Assembly: GCF_000013985.1 (NCBI RefSeq)
Contig: NC_008048.1
Span: 3,281,171 to 3,345,170, forward strand
Direction of reading: 5' to 3'
Source of the DNA: Sphingopyxis alaskensis RB2256
GTDB lineage: Bacteria; Pseudomonadota; Alphaproteobacteria; Sphingomonadales; Sphingomonadaceae
Length of the DNA: 64,000 nt
The notes under the pieces: model-generated
What the model saw: the letters and a program-made list of their open reading frames with translations, nothing else
Told to the model about the DNA's origin: nothing
The model's database searches: none
Shown here: piece by piece, positions 8,196 to 16,387 of the stretch
Position numbering within the stretch: position 1 is the stretch's first letter
How the letters are laid out: each line of letters starts with the position of its first letter
Translations under genes and position numbers: made by a program

Positions 8196-9917
8196 GTGAC
8201 CGCGACACGCTCCCGCATCGCCGCTTTGGCCGACCGCTGGCCAAAGTCCCTCGCCCTGTTGCTCGGCGCCGTTTCGGCGACGGGCTTCGCGCCGCTGCAC
8301 CTCTGGCCGCTGACCTTGCTCGCGCTCGGCGGCTGGATGGCGATCGTCGCGCGCAGCCCGCGCGGCTGGCGCGCCTTCGGGACCGGCTGGGCGTTCGGCG
8401 TCGGTCATTTCGTCGTCGGCCTCAACTGGATCGCGACCGCCTTTACCTATCAGGCGGCGATGCCCGCCTGGCTGGGGTGGATCGCGGTTCTGCTGCTCGC
8501 GCTGTATCTCGCGGTGTATCCGGCGCTGGCGGCGTGGGGGGCGTGGCTGACGCAAAAAATCGTCGCCCCCGCGCAGGGTGGCGGGAGACGCGTGACTCCC
8601 GCCACGGCCGCTGGCGGTTTATCCGGCGACGATGGCGCAAGGCCGACGGCGGCCCCCGCCTTCGCGGGGGCGACGCTGTCCTTCGTCCTCGCCTTTGCCG
8701 CGCTGTGGACGCTCACCGAATGGCTGCGCAGCTGGGTGTTTACAGGTTTCGCGTGGAATCCGCTTGTCGCAACAACCGGCGACTTTTTGGGCCTGCTGCG
8801 ATTGATCGGCTCCTATGGTGCGTCGGCCACCGTGATATTGGCGGCGGGTTATGTGCTGTGGGTGGTCGGATCGGGTGTGGAACGCATCCGAAGAAAAGAT
8901 TCGCTCCCGGAACCGAGTCCTCAATCCCAGCTTCAACAACAATTGGCTGCTGGTGCTGTCATCGCCGGCTTTCTGGCTTTGGTCTATCTGCTGCCAGACC
9001 ATTCGTCCTCACCACCGGCAGCGGCGGATGCCACCCCCATCACCGTCGTCCAGCCCAATATCGGCCAGCAGGACAAATGGGAGGGGAGCAAGGCCGACGC
9101 CAATTTCGCCAAGCTCGCGCGGCTGACGACGCCGATGGACGACACGCCGCGGCTGATCCTGTGGCCCGAGGCGGCGGTGCCCGACTATCTCGAATGGGGC
9201 TATCCCGCCATCTATTACGAGCGCTCGCCCGCCGAGGCGCGGCGGCGGATCACCGACCTGATGAACGCGGGCGACGTGATGCTGCTCGGCGCGCTCAAGC
9301 TCGAAATGGACGAGGGGGGCGAGGTCGTCGGCGCGCGCAACGCGGTGATGACGCTTCACGCCGATGGCACGCTGGGGCCGCGCTATGACAAGGCGCATCT
9401 CGTTCCCTATGGCGAATATCTGCCGATGCGACCCGTCCTCTCGGCGATCGGACTGTCGCGGCTTGCGCCCGGCGACATCGATTTCTGGCCCGGCCCGGGA
9501 CCGCGCACGATCGACCTCGGCGCCTTCGGCCGCATCGGCCTGCAAATCTGTTACGAGATCATCTTTTCGGGGCAGGTCGTCGACCGTGACCATCGCCCCG
9601 CCTTCATCTTCAATCCGTCGAACGACGCCTGGTTCGGATCGTGGGGGCCGCCGCAGCATCTGGCGCAGGCCCGCCTGCGCGCGATCGAGGAGGGGCTGCC
9701 CGTCGTCCGCGCGACGCCGACGGGGATCAGCGCGGTGATCGATGCCGACGGCCGCATCGTGCAATCGCTGCCGATGCACGCCGCGGGGCGTATCGACACG
9801 ATCGTGCCGCCCGCGCACGAACCGACGCTTTTCGCGCGCTTCGGCAACGCGCTGCCGGTCGGATTCGCGCTCGCGCTGCTCGCGCTGGCCATTGCCTTTC
9901 GGCGGCGCGGACGCTAA
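8196..9917 (+). CDS. lnt: Apolipoprotein N-acyltransferase, with in-frame repeat insertion
   Basis: Inner-membrane enzyme that adds the third acyl chain to lipoproteins. N-terminal half is polytopic; the C-terminal nitrilase domain shows the catalytic triad context: Glu in LWPEAAVPDY, Lys in YDKAHLVPYGEYLP, and Cys in IGLQICYEIIF. At 573 aa it is about 40-50 residues longer than I would expect. The excess maps to roughly residues 123-161, a Gly/Ala/Pro-rich segment encoded by an intergenic-type palindromic repeat (8561-8675) sitting in frame between two membrane segments (AWLTQK before, LSFVLAFAALWTLTEWL after). The gene therefore still reads through. Start at 8196 is a GTG; there is no overlap with the DUF2141 gene. 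Confidence 0.95.
   Translation: MTATRSRIAALADRWPKSLALLLGAVSATGFAPLHLWPLTLLALGGWMAIVARSPRGWRAFGTGWAFGVGHFVVGLNWIATAFTYQAAMPAWLGWIAVLLLALYLAVYPALAAWGAWLTQKIVAPAQGGGRRVTPATAAGGLSGDDGARPTAAPAFAGATLSFVLAFAALWTLTEWLRSWVFTGFAWNPLVATTGDFLGLLRLIGSYGASATVILAAGYVLWVVGSGVERIRRKDSLPEPSPQSQLQQQLAAGAVIAGFLALVYLLPDHSSSPPAAADATPITVVQPNIGQQDKWEGSKADANFAKLARLTTPMDDTPRLILWPEAAVPDYLEWGYPAIYYERSPAEARRRITDLMNAGDVMLLGALKLEMDEGGEVVGARNAVMTLHADGTLGPRYDKAHLVPYGEYLPMRPVLSAIGLSRLAPGDIDFWPGPGPRTIDLGAFGRIGLQICYEIIFSGQVVDRDHRPAFIFNPSNDAWFGSWGPPQHLAQARLRAIEEGLPVVRATPTGISAVIDADGRIVQSLPMHAAGRIDTIVPPAHEPTLFARFGNALPVGFALALLALAIAFRRRGR
8561..8675. repeat. Palindromic repeat inserted within lnt
   Basis: The right arm 8653-8670 is CCCCCGC-CTTC-GCGGGGG, identical to arms of the intergenic repeat at 16343-16360 and nearly so at 56408-56425. 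The left arm is diverged but contains an extra perfect 10-bp inverted repeat (8578-8587 with 8596-8605). The element adds about 38 codons to lnt without stops. Its presence inside a coding sequence identifies the repeat as mobile or formerly mobile. Confidence 0.8.
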
Positions 9918-9929
9918 CAGCCACCCAAC

Positions 9930-9945
9930 ATAAAGCTTCCTTTAT
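9930..9945 (+). promoter_or_regulatory. Short hairpin between lnt and metK
   Basis: The 49-nt gap before metK holds a perfect 6-bp stem, ATAAAG-CTTC-CTTTAT, 21 nt before the start codon, with AAAGG at 9956-9960 as the probable ribosome-binding site. I could not match it to a known SAM riboswitch class. It may be a small translational control element or only an AT-rich promoter. Confidence 0.4.
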
Positions 9946-9966
9946 ATCCCCTCGCAAAGGCCCCCC

Positions 9967-11187
9967 ATGCGCAACAGCTTCCTCTTCACCTCCGAAAGCG
10001 TGTCCGAAGGACATCCCGACAAGGTGGCCGACCAGATCAGCGATTCGATCGTCGATCTGTTCCTGGCGAAAGATCCCGAAGCGCGTGTGGCGTGCGAGAC
10101 GCTGACGACGACGCAGCTCGTCGTGCTCGCGGGCGAAATCCGCTGCAAGGGCGTGTTCGAGGATGGCGAATGGGCGCCCGGCGCGCTCGACGAGATCGAG
10201 GCGACGGTGCGCCGGACGGTGCGCGAGATCGGCTATGAACAGGCGGGGTTCCACTGGAACCGGTTTCGCTTCGAGAATAATCTGCACGGCCAGTCGCCGC
10301 AGATCGCGCAGGGCGTTGACGAAGGCGCGGGCAAGGACGAAGGCGCGGGCGACCAGGGGATCATGTTCGGCTATGCGTCCGACGAAACGCCCGACTTCAT
10401 GCCCGCGACGCTCGACTACAGCCACAAGATCCTCGAGCGCATGGCATCCGACCGCAAGGCGGGGATCGCGCCCTTCCTCGAACCCGATGCGAAAAGCCAG
10501 GTCACGTTGCGCTATGCCAACGAACGCCCGGTCGAGGCGACCGCGATCGTCGTGTCGACGCAGCACGCGCCGGGCTATTATTTCCACAATGGCGAAGGCG
10601 ACGAGGCGAAATATACCGAGCTGCGCAAATATGTGCTCGGCGTGATCGCCGACGTGCTGCCCGCCGAACTGCTCACCGCGAACACCGTCTATCACATCAA
10701 CCCGACCGGCCGCTTCGAGATCGGCGGGCCCGACGGCGACGCGGGCCTCACGGGGCGCAAGATCATCGTCGACACCTATGGCGGCGCGAGCCCGCACGGC
10801 GGCGGCGCGTTCAGCGGCAAGGATCCCACCAAGGTCGACCGCTCGGCGGCCTATATCACGCGCTATCTGGCGAAGAATATCGTCGCCGCGGGCCTCGCGC
10901 GCCGCTGCACGATCCAATTGAGCTACGCGATCGGCGTCGCCGAGCCGCTGTCGATCTATGTCGACCTCCACGGCACCGGCACGGTCGACGAAGGCCGCAT
11001 CGAAGCCGTTCTCCCACAGCTCGTCCGCCTGACGCCCAAGGGCATCCGCACCCACCTTGGCCTCAACAAGCCGATCTATCGCCAGACCGCCGCCTATGGC
11101 CATTTCGGCCGCCAGGCCGACGGCGACGCCTTCCCGTGGGAACGCACCGACCTGGTGGACAAGCTGAAAGCCGCGCTCGCGGTGTGA
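9967..11187 (+). CDS. metK: S-adenosylmethionine synthase
   Basis: This 406-aa cytosolic enzyme makes SAM from methionine and ATP. Signature segments: [16 protein letters not shown] with the ATP-binding histidine, [15 protein letters not shown], and the glycine-rich P-loop-like [20 protein letters not shown]. The length is a little above the common 385-395 aa, as usual for alphaproteobacteria. ATG at 9967. It lies between lnt and trmB, the arrangement seen in sphingomonads. Confidence 0.98.
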   Translation: MRNSFLFTSESVSEGHPDKVADQISDSIVDLFLAKDPEARVACETLTTTQLVVLAGEIRCKGVFEDGEWAPGALDEIEATVRRTVREIGYEQAGFHWNRFRFENNLHGQSPQIAQGVDEGAGKDEGAGDQGIMFGYASDETPDFMPATLDYSHKILERMASDRKAGIAPFLEPDAKSQVTLRYANERPVEATAIVVSTQHAPGYYFHNGEGDEAKYTELRKYVLGVIADVLPAELLTANTVYHINPTGRFEIGGPDGDAGLTGRKIIVDTYGGASPHGGGAFSGKDPTKVDRSAAYITRYLAKNIVAAGLARRCTIQLSYAIGVAEPLSIYVDLHGTGTVDEGRIEAVLPQLVRLTPKGIRTHLGLNKPIYRQTAAYGHFGRQADGDAFPWERTDLVDKLKAALAV

Positions 11188-11269
11188 ACCGGGCCGGGGT
11201 GCCTTGTCCCGCCCCGCCACGGACCCACTGCGCTTGCCGCCCCCGCTTGCCCGCGCTAACGCGCGCGCC

Positions 11270-11983
11270 ATGACTGCGCACAAACCCGGCGATCCGACGA
11301 CCCTCAACCGCCTTTACGGCCGATCGAAGGGCAAGCCGCTGCGCGCCGGCCAGCAGGATCTGGTCGATACGCTGTTGCCACAGATCGCGGTGCCGCTGGA
11401 CGGCGAGGTCACCGCGCGGCGGTTGTTCGGCTTCGACCGCCCGCTGCATTTCGAAATCGGCTTTGGCGGCGGCGAGCATATGGCGGCGCGCGCCGACATG
11501 CTGCCCGACCATGGTTTCATCGGCGCCGAACCCTTTATCAACGGCGTTGCGCAGGCGCTCGTCCATGTCGCGGGCGATCATGGCCAGCACCCGCCGCTCG
11601 GCAATGTCCGCATCCACCATGGCGACGCGCTGGAGGTGCTGCGGCGCATCCCCGACGGCGCCCTCGCCTTCGTCTATCTGCTGCACCCCGACCCCTGGCC
11701 CAAGGCGCGCCATGCCAAGCGGCGGATGATGAACGACGGTCCGCTCGACCTGATCGCCGCGAAGCTCAAACCCGGCGGCGAGTTCCGTTTCGGCACCGAC
11801 CACCCCATTTACCTCCGGCACGCGCTGATGGTGATGCGCCGTCATCGGCATCAGTTCGAATGGCTGGCAAAGGATGCGCGCGATTTTCAGGTGCGGCCCG
11901 GCGGCTGGCCCGAAACGCGCTACGAAGCCAAGGCGCGCGCACAGGGGCACGAAGTCTGGTATTTCCGCTGGCGGCGTCGCTGA
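11270..11983 (+). CDS. trmB: tRNA (guanine(46)-N7)-methyltransferase
   Basis: This 237-aa SAM-dependent enzyme methylates N7 of G46 in the tRNA variable loop. Family motifs seen: the SAM-binding EIGFGGGEHM, FIGAEPFINGV, and LLHPDPWPKARHAKRR, which carries the catalytic and tRNA-binding residues; FGTDHPIYLRHAL follows. A longer frame begins with a TTG at 11204, but the extra 22 residues look non-native and the ATG at 11270 gives the normal length. It is 82 nt after metK and may be co-transcribed. Confidence 0.95.
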   Translation: MTAHKPGDPTTLNRLYGRSKGKPLRAGQQDLVDTLLPQIAVPLDGEVTARRLFGFDRPLHFEIGFGGGEHMAARADMLPDHGFIGAEPFINGVAQALVHVAGDHGQHPPLGNVRIHHGDALEVLRRIPDGALAFVYLLHPDPWPKARHAKRRMMNDGPLDLIAAKLKPGGEFRFGTDHPIYLRHALMVMRRHRHQFEWLAKDARDFQVRPGGWPETRYEAKARAQGHEVWYFRWRRR

Positions 11984-12008
11984 TCGCCCCGGCCACGCAC
12001 AAATAAAT

Positions 12009-12036
12009 GGGGCGGCCTCGTATCGAGTGCCGCCCC
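12009..12036. terminator. Bidirectional intrinsic terminator
   Basis: GGGGCGGC at 12009-12016 pairs perfectly with GCCGCCCC at 12029-12036, and the loop contains a second 4-bp stem (CTCG/CGAG). On the minus strand it is followed by a T-rich run (ATTTATTTG) and on the plus strand by AGTTTG. It lies between the converging trmB and the small secreted-protein gene and probably ends both transcripts. Confidence 0.75.
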
Positions 12037-12110
12037 AGTTTGTGGACCCGTCGGGGGAGAGGGAGAGGACGGTCCGGAGATTCTGTCCTGGCTTGTCGTG
12101 GCGCCGCCTG

Positions 12111-12446
12111 TTAGCGCGCGGCCAGCTGGCTGTCGGTTTCGACTTCGGCGACGCCGGCGATCTTCAGCGCGGCGCGGAACTGCTTGGCGGCGGCGCGTTC
12201 ATTGCCCGCTTCGCACAGCTTCTTGCCGGTCGAAACAAAGCGCTTTGCGCTCGACTGCCTGGCGCCTTCGAGGCCGTTTGCCGCGACATGCGCCTGTTCG
12301 GCGAGGCCCGCGCAGCGATAATCGCCGCCCGACTGGGCATAGGCGGGGGTGGTCGATGCCATCAGCCCGGCAAAGGCGAGCGCCGACGCGGCGACGATGG
12401 CAAAGGCGGAGGGGAAATGACGGAAAGCGGAGAGCTTGTAGGACAT
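12111..12446 (-). CDS. Small secreted protein of unknown function
   Basis: This 111-aa protein has a clear signal peptide: basic start, then a hydrophobic core FAIVAASALAFAGLMA and cleavage after PAYA near residue 37. The mature part of about 75 residues is Ala/Lys-rich, helical, with two cysteines (YRCAGLAEQ and KKLCEAG) that could form one disulfide. I do not recognise a family. Start ATG 12446 is chosen over an in-frame upstream start at 12476 because AAGGA lies 9 nt before it. It diverges from the LysR gene across an 83-nt region with two -10-like elements, so that regulator may control it. Confidence 0.8.
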   Translation of the reverse strand: MSYKLSAFRHFPSAFAIVAASALAFAGLMASTTPAYAQSGGDYRCAGLAEQAHVAANGLEGARQSSAKRFVSTGKKLCEAGNERAAAKQFRAALKIAGVAEVETDSQLAAR

Positions 12447-12478
12447 GGGAGAGGTTCCTTTCGTTTCGTTGTGCAACC

Positions 12479-12528
12479 TTTATAGATGCGCTTGCGCACT
12501 TAGATAATCCTCTATAATCTGCAAGTGC
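12479..12528. promoter_or_regulatory. Divergent promoter region with nested palindromes (LysR type)
   Basis: On the plus strand a perfect TATAAT lies at 12513-12518, only 11 nt before the LysR start. On the minus strand TATAAA lies at 12479-12484 toward the secreted-protein gene. Between them are a 12-bp palindrome TGCGCTTGCGCA (12487-12498) and two dispersed inverted repeats, TTATAGA/TCTATAA (12480/12511) and GCACTT/AAGTGC (12496/12523). The layout fits autoregulation by LysR together with control of the divergent gene. Confidence 0.6.
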
Positions 12529-12529
12529 C

Positions 12530-13456
12530 TTGAAGCAGGATTTAACAATCCCCCATGGGGCGCTCGACGGGATCGAAGCTTTCCTGCGCGTTGCGGAAAG
12601 GCGGAGCTTTTCCGCCGCGGCGGCCGACCTCGGCGTCTCGCCCTCGGCGATCAGCCAGACGATCAAGGCGCTCGAGGCGCGCGTCGGCGCGCCGCTGTTC
12701 ATGCGCACCACGCGCAGCGTCGGGCTGACCCAGGCGGGCGAGATGTTCTTCGAACGCGCCGCACCTGCCTATTCGGGGCTTGCCGACGCCTATGAGGCGG
12801 CGCGCAACCTCGGCAACCGTCCCGCGGGACGCTTGCGCATCAATCTGATGCGCGGCGCGGTGCAGCCGCTGTTCGAACCGATCATCGCGGGCTTTTGCGA
12901 AACCTATCCCGAAATCGAGCTTGAAATCTATGCCGACGACGCGCTGTCGGATCTGAGCGCGGGCGGGTTCGACGCCGGGGTGCGGATGGGCGAATCGCTC
13001 GACGCCGATGTCGTCGCGGTCCGGCTGACCGGCCCCTTTCGCTTCGTCGTCGCCGGCGCGCCGTCCTATTTCGCGCGCCATGGCCGCCCCGCAACGCCCG
13101 AGGCGCTGCGCGAGCATCGCTGCGTCCGCTTTCGCCTCGCCACCGGCGCGCTGATGCCATGGACCTTTGAAAAGGGGAATCGCGAGTTCGACGTCGCGGT
13201 GACCGGCCCGGTGATCGTCAACGACTGGAGCGCGTCGCTCGTCGCGATGCGCACCGGTGTCGCGCTTGGCATGATGGCCGAACCGATGGCGACGGCGATG
13301 GTCGACGCGGGCGAAATCGAGCTGGTGCTCACCGACTATGCCGCCTCGACCTCCGGCCTCTTTCTCTATTATCCCGGCCGCAAGCAGGTGATGCCCAAGC
13401 TGCGCGCCTTCATCGACTATGTGCGCGACAATCTCCCCGACGACATAACCCGCTGA
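12530..13456 (+). CDS. LysR family transcriptional regulator
   Basis: This 308-aa DNA-binding regulator has an N-terminal winged helix-turn-helix: GIEAFLRVAERRSFSAAAADL, then VSPSAISQTIKALEARVG, with LFMRTTRSVGLTQAG as the wing. The effector domain of the periplasmic-binding type runs from about residue 95 to 300. It begins with a TTG at 12530, because no in-frame ATG or GTG precedes the helix-turn-helix; the TATAAT upstream leaves room for only a very short leader. The inducer is not predictable. Its likely target is the divergent secreted-protein gene. Confidence 0.92.
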   Translation: MKQDLTIPHGALDGIEAFLRVAERRSFSAAAADLGVSPSAISQTIKALEARVGAPLFMRTTRSVGLTQAGEMFFERAAPAYSGLADAYEAARNLGNRPAGRLRINLMRGAVQPLFEPIIAGFCETYPEIELEIYADDALSDLSAGGFDAGVRMGESLDADVVAVRLTGPFRFVVAGAPSYFARHGRPATPEALREHRCVRFRLATGALMPWTFEKGNREFDVAVTGPVIVNDWSASLVAMRTGVALGMMAEPMATAMVDAGEIELVLTDYAASTSGLFLYYPGRKQVMPKLRAFIDYVRDNLPDDITR

Positions 13457-13578
13457 CCCTTTGGCGCGCATCGCCTTGCCGCACAAACAAATCCCTTCAT
13501 CGCCAGCAGAAAAATTGGGCTGGCGCGGCGCGAGGAATCGCGGCAGCAACTTGTCAACTTAATGAGTTGGGAAACCAT

Positions 13579-14346
13579 ATGATCGATCCCGCCGCCATCG
13601 ACCTCGCCGCGCTGCTTCCCTTCATTCTGATCGGCTTTGCCGCGCAGCTCGTTGACGGCGCGCTCGGCATGGCGTTTGGCGTCATCTGCAACACCTTGCT
13701 CGTCGCGGTGCTTGGCGTTCCGCCCGCGACCGCCTCGGCGCGCATCCATGTCGTCGAGATTTTCACCACCGGCGCGTCCGGGCTCAGCCATTTGTTCCAT
13801 CGCAACATCGACTGGCCGCTCTTTCTCCGCCTGCTCATCCCCGGCGTGATCGGCGGCGTCGCGGGCGCCTATGTGCTCACATCGCTCCACGCCGAGGTGG
13901 TGAAGCCTTTCGTGCTGGGCTATCTGGTGCTGATCGGTATCTGGCTGCTGGTGCGCGGCCTCCTGTATCCGCCGAAGATCGCGAGGCCGAAAGTCGTCGC
14001 GCCGCTCGCGGCCGTCGGCGGTTTTCTCGATGCCGCGGGCGGCGGGGGCTGGGGACCGGTCGTGACCTCGAACCTGCTTGTGCAGGGCGGCGAGCCGCGC
14101 AAGATCGTCGGTACGGTGAACAGCGTCGAGTTCTTCCTCGCGGTTGCGGTCTCGCTCGCCTTCATCTGGCAGCTCGGCCTCGACGATATCCTCGGCCCGA
14201 CGCTGGGCCTGATCATCGGCGGTGTCGTTGCGGCGCCGATCGGCGCGATGATGGCCAAGCGTTTTTCGCCCAAGCTGATGCTGGTGATGGTCGGCACCGT
14301 GCTGACCGCGACCAGCGCGTTCGGGCTGTACCGGGCGCTGGCTTGA
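13579..14346 (+). CDS. TauE/SafE family sulfite/sulfonate permease-like protein
   Basis: This 255-aa inner-membrane protein has about eight hydrophobic segments and the two internal-repeat signatures of the TauE/SafE family: FAAQLVDGALGMAFGVICNTLL with HVVEIFTTGASGLSHL in the first half, and FLDAAGGGGWGPVVTSNLL with VGTVNSVEFFLAVAVSL in the second half. Family members export sulfite, sulfoacetate or related anions; the substrate here is unknown and no sulfur-metabolism gene is adjacent. The ATG at 13579 is preferred to a TTG at 13567. Confidence 0.9.
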   Translation: MIDPAAIDLAALLPFILIGFAAQLVDGALGMAFGVICNTLLVAVLGVPPATASARIHVVEIFTTGASGLSHLFHRNIDWPLFLRLLIPGVIGGVAGAYVLTSLHAEVVKPFVLGYLVLIGIWLLVRGLLYPPKIARPKVVAPLAAVGGFLDAAGGGGWGPVVTSNLLVQGGEPRKIVGTVNSVEFFLAVAVSLAFIWQLGLDDILGPTLGLIIGGVVAAPIGAMMAKRFSPKLMLVMVGTVLTATSAFGLYRALA

Positions 14347-14401
14347 TCGAACGGCGGGTTGCGGCCGAAACCAGCCGTCGCCCCCGCGAAACCGCCGCTG
14401 A

Positions 14402-14953
14402 TCAGTTCGCCGGCCTGGTCTCGTCGATCTTGTCGACCCATTCGGGATAGAAGCTCGGTTCGCGCGCCGACCAGCCCGGCGCCGTCGCGGCGGCTTCGCT
14501 GATCGACTGGAGCAGCGTCTTGCGCTTGTCGGGGTGCAGATGCGGCAGCGACGCCGCCGCGCAAAAGGCGCCGGGCAACCACGGCCGCGCATGCGCGCCG
14601 AGCAGCCGCTCGTAAAGGAAGCGATAGGCGGAAAAACCCGGCAGCCGGTCCTGCCCCAGATCGAACGCCGACACCGCAACGAGCGGCGCCATGAAGCCTT
14701 CGAGCGCGTCGAGGCCGCTGTCGTCGGGAATGTGGGCGCGGATTTCGGCAATGCGCTGATAGACCTTGGCCTGGACGCGGATCGCGGTTTCCTCGACCAT
14801 GTCGCGCGACCAGCGGGCGATCGCATCCTCGCGGGCGAGCCCGATGTCGAGCGACCGGCGGATATAGCGCTGGGTCCCCGCGGGAAAGCCCGCGAACTCC
14901 TTGATTTCCGAAAGGGACAGGTCGCCTGCGGCCGGTCCGGATCGCGTCGCCAT
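14402..14953 (-). CDS. Conserved-looking protein of unknown function
   Basis: This 183-aa soluble protein has no recognisable signature, no signal peptide and no membrane segment. It is predicted mainly helical, with a conserved-looking core around IRRSLDIGLAREDAIARWSR and FLYERLLGAHARPWLPGAF. Start ATG 14953 has GGGAG 7 nt upstream; a second ATG 6 nt earlier has that same GGGAG too close. It converges with the TauE gene and diverges from the FabH-like gene. The codon use resembles its neighbours, so it appears to be a native gene. Confidence 0.75.
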   Translation of the reverse strand: MATRSGPAAGDLSLSEIKEFAGFPAGTQRYIRRSLDIGLAREDAIARWSRDMVEETAIRVQAKVYQRIAEIRAHIPDDSGLDALEGFMAPLVAVSAFDLGQDRLPGFSAYRFLYERLLGAHARPWLPGAFCAAASLPHLHPDKRKTLLQSISEAAATAPGWSAREPSFYPEWVDKIDETRPAN

Positions 14954-15141
14954 CGTCATGCTCCCGCTCGGCGCCCGGGGAGCCATCCCCCCGGAGGCCT
15001 GCATCCAACATTGTGCCACCAAAATCGTTAGCGGCAGGTTAACCATCGCGTCGGCGCGCATTCAGCCCATGCCGGGGCGTTGCGCGGCGTCGCGACCGGG
15101 CCTAATCCTCGTGCCCCGAACCATTAGACACGAGAGCCGCC

Positions 15142-16278
15142 ATGTCGCACGCACCGCAGCCGGTCCTTTCCGCCACCGGCCTCTTCACCCCCGCCGAACG
15201 CATCTCCAACGAAGAACTTGTCGCCAGTTTTAATCGGTATGTTGCGCTGCACAATAGAAAAAATGCTGCCGCGATCGCCGCGGGCGAGATGGAAGAACTG
15301 ACCGAATCGAGCGTCGAGTTCATCGAAAAGGCGAGCGGGATCGGCTCGCGCCATGTTGTCGACAAGGCGGGCATTCTCGATCCCGAACATATGGCGCCGC
15401 GCCTGCCCGAACGTGGCAACGGGGAGCTGTCGATCCTCGCCGAAATCGGCGTCGCGGCGGCGAAGGACGCGCTCGCGCGCGCGGGCCGCGATGCGGGCGA
15501 CGTCGATGCCGTGCTCTGTGCAGCGTCGAACATGCAGCGCGCCTATCCGGCGATGGCGATCGAAATCCAGGACGCGCTCGGCATCGACGGTTTCGGGTTC
15601 GACATGAATGTCGCCTGCTCGTCGGCGACCTTCGGCATCCAGACCGCCGCCGATTATATCCGCGCGGGTCACGCGCGGAGCGTGCTCGTCGTGAACCCCG
15701 AAATCTGTTCGGGGCATCTGAACTGGCGCGACCGCGACAGCCATTTCATCTTCGGCGACGTCGCGACCGCCATCCTTGTCGAGGACAGGGCGATCGCGCC
15801 CGACGGCCATTGGGACATCCTCGGCACCAGATTGAAGACCGTCTTTTCGAACAATATCCGTAACAATTTCGGCTTCCTCAACCGCACGCATGGCGGGATC
15901 GACCAGTCGGGACCGAAAACCGACAAGCTCTTCGTCCAGGAGGGGCGCAAGGTGTTCAAGGAAGTCGTGCCGATGGTCGCCAGCATGATCGTCGGGGAAA
16001 TGGAAAAGCTGGGGCTGGAGGGCCGCGACATGCGGCGGCTGTGGCTCCATCAGGCGAATGTCAACATGAACCGGCTGATCGCGCATCGCGTTCTGGGGCA
16101 CGAGGCGAGCGAGGACGAAAGCCCGATCGTGCTCGACACCTATGGCAACACATCGAGCGCAGGGTCGATCATCGCCTTTCACCTCCACCATGAGGATATG
16201 GTCGCGGGCGACACCGGGCTGATCTGTTCGTTCGGGGCGGGTTACAGCGCGGGGACGGTGTTCGTTCGGAAGACGTGA
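15142..16278 (+). CDS. Beta-ketoacyl-ACP synthase III family protein (FabH-like)
   Basis: This 378-aa thiolase-fold enzyme shows the FabH triad: Cys in MNVACSSATFGIQ (about residue 157), His in RLWLHQANVNMNRL and Asn in DTYGNTSSAGSI. Canonical FabH is about 320 aa; this one is longer, with a distinctive acidic N-terminal region (NEELVASFNRYVALHNRK) and an insert around SGHLNWRDRDSHFIFGD, matching the longer FabH-like group of alphaproteobacteria and xanthomonads. Expected reaction: condensation of an acyl-CoA with malonyl-ACP. It stands alone rather than in a plsX-fabH cluster, so it is probably not the only FabH of this genome. Confidence 0.88.
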   Translation: MSHAPQPVLSATGLFTPAERISNEELVASFNRYVALHNRKNAAAIAAGEMEELTESSVEFIEKASGIGSRHVVDKAGILDPEHMAPRLPERGNGELSILAEIGVAAAKDALARAGRDAGDVDAVLCAASNMQRAYPAMAIEIQDALGIDGFGFDMNVACSSATFGIQTAADYIRAGHARSVLVVNPEICSGHLNWRDRDSHFIFGDVATAILVEDRAIAPDGHWDILGTRLKTVFSNNIRNNFGFLNRTHGGIDQSGPKTDKLFVQEGRKVFKEVVPMVASMIVGEMEKLGLEGRDMRRLWLHQANVNMNRLIAHRVLGHEASEDESPIVLDTYGNTSSAGSIIAFHLHHEDMVAGDTGLICSFGAGYSAGTVFVRKT

Positions 16279-16285
16279 GTCAGAA

Positions 16286-16365
16286 ATCGTCGTCCCCGCG
16301 AAGGCGGGGACCGCTGTCGGCGTAGCGCAAGGTTGCTGGCGGCCCCCGCCTTCGCGGGGGCACAG
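16286..16365. repeat. Paired-hairpin intergenic repeat
   Basis: Left arm 16294-16309 is CCCCGC-GAAG-GCGGGG; right arm 16343-16360 is CCCCCGC-CTTC-GCGGGGG. The two arms are inverted copies of each other. It lies between the converging FabH-like gene and hisF and may terminate transcription from both sides. Same family as the elements at 8561, 24543, 25833, 27278, 40122 and 56358. Confidence 0.85.
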
Positions 16366-16387
16366 GCTGCATATCACAGCCTGCCGA

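Noticed and set aside
9918..9966. SAM riboswitch upstream of metK
   Set aside because: The 49-nt gap is too short for most classes, and the sequence does not match the SAM-II or SAM/SAH consensus as I know them. Only the small hairpin is kept as an observation.
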